A stretch of DNA of 64,000 nucleotides from Rhyacichthys aspro (lineage: Eukaryota; Chordata; Actinopteri; Gobiiformes; Rhyacichthyidae), in assembly GCA_036850595.1 (NCBI GenBank), contig CM072148.1, positions 5,259,118-5,323,117 on the forward strand, read 5' to 3'. A model generated the notes under the pieces. It was not told the origin of the DNA and searched no databases. It was given only the letters and a program-made list of their open reading frames with translations. A program made the translations under genes and the position numbers. This document shows positions 11,546 to 24,200 of this stretch, piece by piece. How positions within the stretch are numbered: position 1 is the first letter of the stretch; each line of letters begins with the position of its first letter.

Positions 11546-12540
11546 GCTACCACAAAAACATAGGATAACACTTTCTGTATTGAGCTTAACATTAATAGAA
11601 CTGTTATCAGAGTTAGTTTTCATAAGATCACAGTGTTCTTTGCACATACCTGTCCAGTACTTCAACATCAGACATAAACTGATAGCATGAGCGTTACAAT
11701 AGGATCAAATGACCATTAGCATGAGGGATATAACAGGTTTAGACTACTGTTGTCTTTAGGTCTACACTACTGTTAGCTTTGGCACATATGGCACAGTCAG
11801 TCCATCTTTATCAGTCGTTCTAGTTCTGGATTATATAAGTCTTCACATATTTGGCTTGTGTAGTCCATACATTTGTGTACTTTCAGAACCTTGTATCTGC
11901 AGATTTGGATTTCTTTTGAAACAGCAAATGTAAAAGTGTGTGTGCATGACATGAAGGGAACCAAAAAAGTAGTTTGTTGTTCCCTGTTGACTGATTTAGG
12001 TGTTTATGTTCCATCTTTGGGACAGATGGAGACTCCCAGAATCTCTCATCGATTAAAGATGTTTCATATTTATGTAAATGTATAAGTTAAAGCAGTATTT
12101 AAACGGATATGTGGTCGTAACATTTTTATTCCAACTGAACTCCGAACCCATGTTGCAAAATACTCAGACTTTTAGTTCCCAGCAATTTATTATAATGTAC
12201 CCAATGTCCAATGTAAGTATAATTTGCACTTTATAAACCCATAAAGCAGGATTATAGTTGAATGTTTTTATTCCCAAATGCACTTTTGTCCAAAGTGAGT
12301 TATGTGCAGCCCATTCCCACCAGTGAGCTGTTCACATCCTCTCCTTTGACATCAGCAACCCTCAGGGCTCAGCTGCCAAACAGGTCACAGTTAGCTTCAA
12401 ATCACTCCCAGACGCCTTTTTCTCACACCCACAACCCACAACCCACTACCCACGGCTGAGCAGGGGCCCCGCTACACTTCCTGGAGAACCAATATTAGTC
12501 CGAGTGTGAAATCAACCCACAGCTTCATCCAAAAGGAGAC
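11546..12540. other. Intergenic region downstream of ednra
   Basis: No coding signal. A short array of CCCACAACCCA-like units at about 12428-12455 is the only local pattern noted. Confidence 0.4.
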
Positions 12541-13164
12541 GGAGATGGATTTATTGGTATAAGCAGCAGCGCTAACACGATAAATCAATGAAAACAAACA
12601 GATATAAAGACATTTTCAAACACATAGTGGCAAATAATTCTGTACAAACATGACCTGTGTTTTTCTGAACGTTTCAAATACAGATGTGTTTATTTGTACT
12701 GGACACATTCACACAGGTTCATGTGTATTCACAGATATAGAGTGTATATGTAGAGAGCATTCTTTGGTAACACGGTATCAGTCCCTTATTAACATTAAAA
12801 CTGAATAAAATACATATTACAACACTTTATAAAAGTGTATATTCTATTGGTAAATGCTGCAGTGATTGTTTATGTTTGGTGAAATTCACAGTCCATCAGG
12901 TTTAATACATCACCTCATATTAGAACCTATGACACCATTACATACATTTTATTGAAGTAAGATTATGGCTTCACAATTAATAGTCAATATTTTCTACCAA
13001 AAGCGGTTGAAATTATGAATTTTATGCAGATAAAGGTCTCAAGCAACTATTGATCATTTGACTGTGGCTGACCATTAATGCCCCGTTTAAGAGACCACCC
13101 AACAACATGCATTTATTACTTTTCATTGATCACAAATAATTGTTTTTATGGTAGGATAAAGACA

Positions 13165-13378
13165 TTAAAGAGATATTCTAGTTTTTTTCCTTATGTTATC
13201 ACTGCCCCCAGCTCTTTGGTTATTTAATGTAAGAATATTAAGGCACAAAATAGTCCCATGAGATAATATGATTTATGATTTCCCAGTGTATGCTTTCCAA
13301 ACTTTAACACTGTAACAGTTCATTTATCCACAAGTGCTCCATTTAACTTCACTGTAAAATACTGGAATATCCCTTTAA
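13165..13378. mobile_element. Short TTAA-flanked MITE
   Basis: A 214-bp element. The left end TTAAAGAGATATTCTAGT and the reverse complement of the right end, TTAAAGGGATATTCCAGT, form near-identical terminal inverted repeats. The TTAA at each edge is the target duplication expected of piggyBac-type transposition. There is no coding capacity. Confidence 0.65.
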
Positions 13379-13929
13379 TCTGTTGAAAGTATTAGAGAAA
13401 CATTAAGTGCTGTCCTGGGAGGTCTGTTATACTACCTTGTACCACTAGATGGAGCTGTGACCTTCTAAATTCCATGTCAGAACATGTTTACATTGGTGTG
13501 AAAAACAAGTATTCCCTTAAAAACTGTAAAGCTATTTCTAATCGGGACTTGCAGAGTTGATGCTTGTAGATTTGTAGATTTCTGCACTACATACATTCTC
13601 TTTAAATGGAAATCACATTCAACAACAACATCAGCAGCATTTGGCATATTAATATCAGGGAAAATGTGAAGGCCTTACAAGACATTATGTATTGTTTTGA
13701 TATGTTTCCTGAACTTTGGTTTGTACAAAATATGTCAACTCATCCTGGTTCTGCAGTTCAAGTCCACACTAATACCTCCATCAACATAATAGACAGGATA
13801 TAATTCATTGAATCAGGTATTAAATATGAAGCATATTTATCTTTACTGACCTCAAGTTTATAATGAAGTGCTGTAAGTCTCATTTTTACCCCAATAATCC
13901 AATACTGTATGACTCTAAAGCTTATCGAC

Positions 13930-14458
13930 CATGTGTTAAACTCAATGTTTTATGTGGCCCTCCAATGCATTTAGTAGGTGATATTTTTGGCACTAGGTTT
14001 TAACTGGATTTGAACAAGTTTTAGAAGAATCTGAAGTTTTTGTTGGATTTGAAACAGATTAATTTGATTTGTTTATAAAATCTCAAACCAGTAAAATATA
14101 ATCTGCACAAAACCATCTAAAATCTGTTCAAATCGATCTAAAACCTGGTAAAATCCAGCTAAAACCTGCTCAAATACAACTGAAACCAGTTCAAATCCAT
14201 CTAAAACCTGTCCAAATACATATAAAAACAGTTAAAATCCAAATAAAACTAGTTAAAATCCATCAAAACCTGTTCAAATCCAACTAAAACCAGTTTCCAT
14301 AAACAGAGGAAAATAATGTTGAAGATAACTTTTGTAAAACTCAAATAAAGATGGAATCTCACATTCAAAATTTAATAGAAGCTTCCAAAATTTTCAGCCC
14401 CTGAAAGTATTCTTATTAACTATGGTGGCCCTTGACCACTTTGAGTTTGACACCACTG
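13930..14458. mobile_element. Nonautonomous hAT-like MITE carrying a minisatellite
   Basis: The left end CATGTGTTAAACTC and the reverse complement of the right end, CAGTGGTGTCAAACTC, are terminal inverted repeats, each followed by a GTGGCCCTCC- or GGGCCACCATAG-like block. It is flanked by 8-bp direct repeats TTATCGAC (13922-13929) and TTATGGAC (14459-14466), which differ at one base. An 8-bp duplication is the hAT signature. The interior is a 21-bp minisatellite with no transposase. A lone end of the same family ends at 62277. Confidence 0.75.
14098..14299 (+). repeat. 21-bp minisatellite inside the hAT MITE
   Basis: About nine diverged units of the form AAAACCTGTTCAAATCCATCT in tandem. Copies of the same unit in inverted orientation occur at about 13997-14060 (for example GGTTTTAACTGGATTTGAA), so the array forms the two arms of a loose palindrome inside the element. 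Confidence 0.8.
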
Positions 14459-15230
14459 TTATGGACTAAAGCAGAGGGATGTACACCAGAGTAGAGTCAG
14501 ACGGTGAGTGAAAATGAAAATATATTAGTTTTGACAAGACCTGTTGTCATTCCATTAGCACAGCTTCCACAGAATAGTCAATAAAAGCCTTATTCCTAAA
14601 TGTACAAGTAAAAGTTGTAAGGGTTACATTTTTGTTTTGTTTGACCTTCCATTTCTGTAAATACAACATGTAAATATCACCTTTAACTTAGAGCTTAGTT
14701 ATTTTCAAACATTACGCAATTTACAAGAGCTTTTTTTTCTTAAGTTGTCCACGAATTACATCTGCTCCGCTTTAGCTCCGCCGTCGCTGAGAAAGTCCCA
14801 TGGCAGCACGTTCTCATCTCCAAAGATTCCCTGTGACAGTGAACACTCGGGCTGCTTCCTTCCTTCCTTCGTTCCCATTGGTGCATCCTTCCCAGAAGTG
14901 CTGCCCTTTTACAGGAATAGCATGCTCTGCCACTGATTGAGAGTAATTTATAGCTACAGTTCAGCTGTGTCCTGTTAAAGACTGTTTCTCCAAATACTCA
15001 TCAACTCACTCTTCCCTCCTTTTTTCCCTCTTGCGCTAGCGTCACTGTCTGTGGGTGTGGGAATATACAGAGTTTATTTCGGGGGAAGTTAGGTCTATTA
15101 GGAGTTTAGGTCAAGTTGAAGTCCATTGTCCTTGCGTTTTCCTCCCTATGACATTTTGACTTGATTTAAATATTTGACTTGTGAGATTTGGTTGTTGCCG
15201 GAGATCCTAAAAAACCATGAAAATAGATGT

Positions 15231-18200
15231 TCAGTCGCTGTCTTTCCTGATGCTGCGGTCAGTGTGGAGGTTGTTAGGCTCGGGGCTTTTGCACTGGATG
15301 CTGGTCCCGTTCATTTGCCCGATGCTGCTCAGCTGGTTGTCGGAGTAGCACCAGCAGCACAAACACGACTGGAACAACATGTGGAAGAGATAAACATTAG
15401 AAGAACACGTTACACGACACGAGCGCAGACCTGCTCTCGTTCATTTCTCTCCTCTGAGTCACGGCCGCGTCTTTACGTGCAAACTGGAGTCATGGTTTAT
15501 CTCTGCTCGGCCAGGTTCGTTTGACAGCACCACCTCAGTCAGTAAACATGCTGTAAAAGTTGCTCACTGAACGTCATCACCGTCACAGACTCTGAGTCAA
15601 GGACGTTGCATCTTTAGAAATACTTCAGAGACACGTGGCATTGTCATTTTCTTCATGTGATGTTTATGGCAGAGTTAGATTTGTGGAGTAACTGGGGAGC
15701 CATGTCAAACAAAGAGGGGTTATTCTTCCCTTTTTATTTCAAGTAATCAATAAGTTTGATGCTTTTAATTGACAAAAAAAAAAAAATCCACTGACATCGA
15801 TGCTTAAGGGTAAACATGTTTTAATCAGTCAGTCGATAAAAAAAGTGGATTGTGGGAATAGCTCAATAAAGTCAGCTCCAAGAAGTTTATTTTTTATGAT
15901 ATCGCTTCATTAACCTGTGTCGGAGACTTAAAACAAATCAACTGTAATATTATCCAGATAAAGTCCTGCTGGGATTAACAGCTAGCTGGGCTAAAGCTAG
16001 ATTTGAAAACCTTTAAAGCATTCAAGAGTTCTGTAGAATAAGAACTCCTGTCTTGTTACTTTGGGCATATAGTCTTTTACAAACCTCGCTTTGTAGAACA
16101 TATTCCACTAATGCTATAAGGCTCGCTTCAGCTTTGATTAGCATTACTAGCTACAAGATAACTTTATAAGCAACTAACCTTCTTCCAAGTAATATTATTT
16201 TGGTGGACAGTTTCTTAATAGACAGCGTGGTTATTCTCCCTGTTTCATGTAAAATAAATATATTTGCTTTAAGGTAAAATAGTTGTAGAGATAGCATATA
16301 GGTAGATTTAGGTATAGGTAGGTTTGCTGATATTGGCTTTAATAAACACATTATTATTGTGTCATTAAATTAATTAAACCATAAATTAAGCTTCCTTTTA
16401 TGAACGTCATTTTCCAAAACTGTGACCCTTTCCCAAAAACAATTACAATTCCTGGATCCATAAACTTATTCTAACATTTATTCATTCTTCCATTTTCAAA
16501 ATCATTTGCTATTTGCTAATGTAGATTTTTGTAAGGTAAATATCTTACCTTGAAACAATTCTTGAACTTTTTGCTGACAAAATAAAGAATGATAGGATTT
16601 ATGCAGGAGTTGATAGTTGCAAGGTTGATGCCAACGTAATCCAGGACCAGGAGGAAACTGAAAGTGAAAAAGATATGAGTCAGAGGCCAAACAGTGAATG
16701 TTGTCCTTTTTAGAGTTTTAGTTTAACAGTGACTCACTTGAAAAATTCACAGCGGGACTCATCATTGGGATAATACACCAGTTTTTTAAGGATCCTGCTC
16801 AGATGTAATGGGAACCAGCAGAGTGCGAAGATTAGGACCAGGCAGAAGACGGCTTTGGCCACCTCCCTCCTCTGCTCGGAAACAAACACACTTCAGTGAA
16901 TTAGACTTGCCTTGAGACAACACTTAGATTTAGTTTATGATGAGTGCAATAAAAATAAGACAAGCTTTATGTGGGTTTGGAAGTGATGTGCGACCTGTTT
17001 GAGGTGCTCGCTCAGAGCTATCCGCAGACTTCCGTTCCTGTGGTTGAGCATCTCGGCGGTCATCAGGGTGTAAAATATGGCCGTGCAGGTCAGGGGTACG
17101 CAGAAGTAGAAGCCAAACAGCCACCAGTCCTTTGCGTCTTTGTAGAACTTAGAAACAAAACACGAATAGACTGGTTAGCTTTATAATGAAGTTACAAAAA
17201 TAATAGATGCATAATTAAACTGTAAAAGCATTATTCAGACCTCACTGACCACAACATCAGGAACTACACTAACCCATCAGATACATTCTCTGACTTTTTA
17301 CCATTATAATCTGCATATAAACTGGCAACAGGGAAAATGAGTATATCAGACAACTGCACATGCCACAGTTTTTTAACCTTTAAAATAATTCAAAATTGTT
17401 TTAAATACCCCAAAATTATCATTAGACAAAATTTAAGATAGTGTATGGTATAGAATACTGACAGAAGTCATGCTCTAGTAGGTCTGTTATATCACTTTTA
17501 CCACTAGATGGAGTCATGAGCTGCTGCCGTGTTGAGTTCAAGTCTCCACAGTCTGTCGGAAATGTGAGTTTCATTTCACACAGGGTTTATTGGAATATCT
17601 TGACATTGGAGTGAAAGGACAGATACTGGATTTCCTCCAAAATTTCAATTGTCACATAAAATTGTAGTTTCCACAGATTTTCAAATAATACATTTGTTTA
17701 ATTTGTTGTTGTTTTGTATTATCTGAAAAGTATGAGGTAAGTAAGTATCTAAAATAAAAAAAAATATGATACAGGAGCTTAGAAATGTTCAAATCTCTCT
17801 GGTCTTACTAAAAATCATGTTAAATCACTGTCCATTTTTTGATTTGTATTTTGTCTCAATAGTTTTGATTTAAAAGCACTAACATTTATTGTATTTTTAT
17901 GGAACAATCACACAATCTGAAGCTAAATGGATACTTGATAATGCTACAAATTTAGTTTTAATCTAAACCTCTGGGGGCTTGTGGTGTAGTGTGGACGGAC
18001 CCGAGCATGAGACACAGACTTATACTGTATCAAACTATAATCAGACTTTAAAATGCATGTAAATGTTTTAGTTTGGCAGGAATCGTAGTCACCTGGTCAA
18101 TGACATTTATAGTTTACATTTACGTTTAACAGTAGTCCACTTAAACAAGCCACTATGTCTGAAAGCTGTGCCTGTAAACAGAGGGTAAGTAGTGTGTGGA

Positions 18201-21200
18201 CATTGCAGAAGAAGCTACACAAATAAGCCACAATAAATAAAACAAAACAACAACTGAGGATGAACAAAACAAAGAAAGCGTCTCTGAATTATGGGCTCTA
18301 ATGTGCATGACCGTGTGCTGCTGTCCTCCAGTCTAACCATGCACTCCAGATCCACATGACACGAGCTCTTTACCGCTGTGTACACATTCACGAGCACCCT
18401 CTTCTAATTTCACTCTGGTAATAAGGCCACCCCGGCTCTGAGCGGTTCTGAAGATACGGTAAACACACTCACAGACCAAACATTTTCCTTGGTCAAAAAA
18501 GTGTGTTTTTTTTGTTTTTTTTACTGCATTGTGGAGCGGATATTTGAGAGCGAATACATGTGGCATAGAAACACATGTGGCTTAGCTTCAGGCTGAGGCC
18601 TCGGTAATTGCACTTGGCCTGCAATCAATTATGTGCTCGGAGGATGTGAGTAGGGTCGTAATCGCCGTAAGCTTTTTTGCCAAAGTAGACTCAAAGTTCA
18701 TTCCTTAAACTGAGCATTGACAAAAGCAGGGAATTAGTCAGATTTGATGATGTATAGCTTGATTCATCACCGGATATGTTGTATTTGATTGATTTTTCTG
18801 GCTCTATAAATGCTCGTGAACCAGAAATAGCTGGTCTAAGTGTGCCATTAGAGGCACTCAGCGAACCTAAACAATAAAACAATGGAAATTTACCACTGAG
18901 GTAGCGCTTTCATTTTGAGACGCTTTCACACAAGTGTTTTTCCTATCTCTTGTTTTGTCTCTTTATTTTCACATTCAGCTCCATTCGCATGAGACAGTGC
19001 ACTCCCTGTCCCAAAGTGAAAGCAAAAAGTCTCATTTTCTAATCAGTTAGACAAGAACATGGGAGAATGTTTTACCATCATGAAGTCGGTTTTGGGGTTG
19101 AGCATGCAGGTCCGGTAGGTTTCGTTTCTGTAGGTGAAGGGCACGATGTCGAAGCCGATAGCCTCCGGGACGGCCAGGATCAGAGACATGACCCAGATGG
19201 AGACGATCTCGATGACGGTGAAGAGAGGGATGCCCACGCCCTGCACTCTGCTCCAGGACGCCACCGCTCGGTACCTGCCCCAGGGAAACAGACCTCAGAC
19301 CCAGACACACTCCTGTTACATCTGTGAGCTAGAATCTACATGTTGAATCCTGTGAGCCATAACAGACAGAACTAACTAACTTCATGTGACACAACAATAT
19401 TGAGGACAGTACATTAATGTTTCAAGCCGTGCTGAACCGGAATCATCCATCAATAATCAGATAGGATGAGCGGTTCTTATTCTTGCCTCTCTTGACTGAC
19501 AAAGCTAACACTAGCTTCATGGCAGAGCACCAAGCACAACAAAGCGCTCCGTCAGCAAGACTATCAAAATGTTAAGCTTTAATGAAGCGAGATGATCAAT
19601 TGTTTATTTTAAATATCTAATATTTATATTTTTGTGAAGCCTCCAAACAGACTGGCCCATGTTGGCAGAGGGGTCTGTTGGCTGCTGTCTCTCTTGTACT
19701 CAATACTTGTTTGCTTGTTTGTTTCATTAATGGAAACCGCTTGTCGAAATGTTTTAGTAAAAACCTGCATCAAGATTTTATGGCTAAAACCATATATTTT
19801 TCATGACACATTTGAATTTCTCTGTTGAACAACATGGCGGCATTTATATTTCAACAAGTGGTAATGTATCCACCTTTTTCTCTTCCTCCAACATTGAAAA
19901 GATACAAAAGAGACTCAAGTGCATCCATAATACACGCACATATATTTGCTTCACATATCCTGAAAACAAATGGAGAGCATCTGCTCCTGTATACAAGTGA
20001 ACAGCACTGCAGGCAGCCTGCCTTTTCTCATAATACAGGGCATTAAATATGTCTGTTGTGATGAACCTTGGAGCCTCTTCAGAGAAATGCTCTTATCAAC
20101 AGTGAGATGACAACACTGCAGCACTTCACCATCATCATTTATTTACTATAAAACCTCTGTTAAGGTACCTCTAAAAGTACACCTTCAATTAAGATGGAAT
20201 TATTTATATAAACATCCTAAAGTGAACAGTGCATTATAGACTTAATGCTTAGCTTGGTCTTATAAAAGAGCCATTTCCACGAGCAAAAGAAATCAAACAA
20301 CTTTAGAGTTCTCACTGTGCTCTGACTTCATCTGAACCTCCTTTAACTGTGTTTTAAACGTACTATTGAGAGAAAAAAGCCTGATGACGGTCATGTCTTA
20401 AAGTGTTTGAAGCAACAAGTGATGGCCATATTTGGTGCAGACGTCTCCAGACTGTTACTGTTACCATAAAGATCAGTGTGGAAAGCATGAGAGGCATTAC
20501 AGTCACAGATTTAGCTACAGCTACAGCATATGCTCTGGTAATGCTGTTGGTCAGACGGTAAAGAAGGCTGCCACTGAAACACAGGATCAAACTTTACGAG
20601 GCACATGTGGAAAAGGCGGCCACTTGAACAGAAAGTGTAGTTTCTTCACTGCAGAATCTTTGAAGCTAGTAACAGAGAGAGGAAATGTAACAGCTGACCC
20701 TTAAAGCCTTGTTTGACCAATGTATCATCACACACTTTAAATTGAATCTAAAAAGCTGTAGTGGAATTATGTGAAATAGTTTGTGAGTTTTTTTTTGTTT
20801 GACCTTGTTTCTGTTTAGTCTATTAGAGCTAATGATTCCACATTATCTTTAATGTGCATCACTAATAGCTTCTTCTATAAAATATTCATAAGGTATGTCT
20901 GCAAATATGATGCGGTAACGTATAATATAATACAATACAATACAGCAAAACAAAAATAAAACAATCACTTATGTCTTATGCAAAAAAGTACCACTTCTTC
21001 TTCCCATTTAAGCCAACACTGTCACTTTTACGACAGACACTGAATCTAAATGACTAAAGGAGACAAATTATGCTGCAAACCAAGTCTGTTCATTTTCAAT
21101 ACATTTCTTTAAAAACAAAAGAAAAACAGACTGAGGCTGGTTTAAATAATATAAGGTACTATTTGTTGAGGTAAAAAGATGCATGTTGTTGCTTTAAAAC

Positions 21201-24200
21201 AAGTGAAATCAGCTTTACTTTTGGCTTTAATATGATTTACTATATTGTTAAAAATGTAGGCTAAACCATGTTTGCTAACAAAGTTACTTATAAAGCTCCT
21301 CATTTCCTCCTCTGTGCTGCCCCTGGTTTACTCCCTTCATTTCTTCCCAGTAATTCCCCTGTTGTTAAGGTCAGCATTCATCTAAGTCGTGATTCATAAT
21401 CTCTACATGTTTTTCTGGCTTGAACTGGTGCTGACATCATATTAACTTTGAGGTCCCTTCTTTCCCAAGTACGCTGCAACTTTCACTTCAACCTCGTTTG
21501 TCCAGAAACTAAATTCCTGGATCAAACCCCAGAGCGTCCCGTACTGACCTGTCCACGCTGAGGGCACACAGGTTGAGCACAGTGATGCCCACCGAGGCCT
21601 TCTGCACAAACGGCACCAGTTTGCACAGAAACAGACCGAAGAAGCTCTCAGCGAACGGCCAGCGAGATTCCAGGAGCTGAAGGGGAAAAAAACACACACA
21701 CAAGAATGAAAAATGTTGTTTAGGTTTTCCCACATTCACATAAATGTCTGCCACAACACGGGGCTTATTAATCACACAGTAAAAGACTGTTTATTCTACT
21801 CAAGTTACAGCTAGAGTCATTTGATTAATCTTTATTGTCACTGGAGATTTCTATGCAACGGAATTCTCTTGGAGAGCAGTCCTTTACACATAAATAATAA
21901 AAAAATAGGAATAAATACAGGATAAAAAGTGAAGTAAAAAGGTGCATTATTGTACAGAAGTTAACAGGAACGAGGCTTGCATTATTGAAGCAGAAACAAA
22001 TTAGATTAATGAAATAACAGCCTGTTTTTAATATATCTGGAGTTAAAAATGAAAGTAGAACGTGAGGGCCTTGTTTATCCTGGTTCTGGTCTCAAAGTTT
22101 GAAACTGTACAATATCCTAGAGAATAGTAAAACTGTCCAGAGGGGAATCAACTTTTTGTGAGGTCAGAGACTCAAAAATAAAGTTTCAATCCAAGCAGTG
22201 AGAGTTATATCACAAGGAACCTTACATCTATCATAATACAGCAACGTAATTTACCTTAAAAGTCCTAAAATACGTATGTCTAATGTAAACAGAATATTTT
22301 TGTTTTCTAATAATCTTACGCAAATGTTTACCAGCTATTAACTGAGTCTAACTAATCAGAATTTGTTCAAAAAAGCAGTTTCTATTCGACTAAATGTATG
22401 TTAAGCAAAACCAACTCAAGCAACAGGAAAAAAAAACATGTAAAATGTTGTAGTTTATGTAAAATATATCTCAAAATGTAAATTAAAAGGCTTTTCAGCA
22501 GTTTTCATGTCGGTTAATGATGCATTTTTTCATTTTTGTCAGCTTTTTGTAACGCTTTAGATTCTATCAGACGTTATAATACAGTCGTTAATGGAAGTGT
22601 TGAGGCCATACCACAGCAGCAGGACCCCTACATCTAGAAGAGACTCTTATGGAACAGCATTTCCACTGTTTTCTGTCAAATATTGGTTTTACATTTCTGT
22701 CTTGTAGAGGGGAGTCTTTCAATAAATCTGTGTTCTTTCCCTAAAACTGGAAACAGGTGAGTTTGTGTTTGATGTTCACTAAGTCAGAGATTCAATTAAC
22801 TTTTCAAGATGTGAATAAATCACTTAAGGCCTTAATGATAACAGCCTGTACCCAGACAATTGTTGCACATAAAAGTGTTTTTAAAGTTTTACACGAACCA
22901 TCAGGACACAATGATCTTAAGCCACGTTTATGACGTTATTTTAAAATAGCTCACTGTGTTTTTTTTAACCACTTCCACTACCTCTTCAACTATTATTCCT
23001 TTGGGGAAGTAAGTCAAGGCTGTGAGTACGGGGCTTTGTTTTTGCACCATTGTGGACTTGGCAGGGAGCCTACAGTAGGATATAACCTGCGTGGAACTCT
23101 TTCTGTTGAGGCCGAAGCCAAAGGAAGAGGCTCCCAGCACGCCTCGGATCTCGTGTTTACTTACGCCATATGTGTTTCCCAGGAGCGCAACCGGCAGTAA
23201 AGAGGAAAGAGCCCACGTCATTGTTTTGAGTCGGAGAAGTAGCTGATTATTTTTGGAAACGCTGCCATATCCCGTCAGGAGTGAACAGGATCTCTTTGTT
23301 CTTACATAAAGTGTTGTTTGTTTTTTCACCGTTTTGCACGTGTTGACACTTTTGTAAAGTCACTCTGCGTTCTTCTTTTGTGAAAATGTGAACTTCAGAT
23401 GCGAAGGTGCTTCCTTGGAGTTTGTGTGGGAGTCTTGTTGTTCATTCACAAAAATATACTCTTTTTTAAGCTTTTATAGGGTTGTTCACTGATATCGATG
23501 TATGAGCTCGAAATGTCGCAGTTTACATTTTTGAGATACTATATGTTGAAAATTAGACATAATTACATTAAAATAATAAAAAATGTTAATGTAAGGCTGA
23601 AACTGACCCACACACTTTACCCAAAAGTTAAGAATATAATCTTTGTTGTCTATAATTTAATTTAAGCTACACTGTTTGTGATCCAGTGTCATCCACATTC
23701 AAGTTTGACTTTTATAAGCTTCAATGGGAATAAGCCCATATAAAAGTTTTCAGTTGATTATATTAAAGCAACACTATGTAACCTTGTGGGATTTGCCCCC
23801 TTTAAAGGTCTCTTTCTACAGTTTTACGGCTCTAAACAGAGATGCAACCTCTAACCTCTGTGTTTCTATTAAAAGAAGGTATTTCATGGCAAAAGAAAGA
23901 AAATGACAAAGAGAGAAAGAAACTTATGAATATATGATTTTGTCCATAGAGTTTATTGCTTTTCCACAATGTTCCTGTTGGGTATATGACTCCAATATTT
24001 GCTTATTTCTAACAATGTATATTATTTCATGTATGTATATTAAATCATAGTAGTGTATAACTTATTTGCTGTTTTATATTTGTTGTTATGAGCCTGATCA
24101 TTATACAAAATCATATATGTTTTGAACTGTTATTATAATAAAAGTCTTTAAAGTGTTAACAAGCCTAATTACAGAAAGTTCCTAGTCATTTTTGCCATGA

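Larger units (their letters stand above)
12550..15230 (-). other. Candidate ednra 3' UTR and flank
   Basis: Downstream of the ednra stop on the minus strand. Minus-strand AATAAA hexamers occur at 15073-15078, 13112-13117, 12689-12694 and 12550-12555. Human EDNRA has a long 3' UTR, so a distal signal is plausible, but the sequence alone cannot choose between them. The interval holds the hAT-type element at 13930-14458 and a TTAA-flanked MITE at 13165-13378. If the distal signal is used, both are transcribed. Confidence 0.35.

Noticed and set aside
20432..20704. CGKGGHLNRKC zinc-knuckle-like string suggesting a gag remnant
   Set aside because: The first Cys ligand is missing and no other retroelement text surrounds it, so probably chance.
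22928..23329. 133-aa minus-strand frame inside an ednra intron
   Set aside because: It lies between two phase-compatible ednra exons and shows no homology I recognise; likely random.
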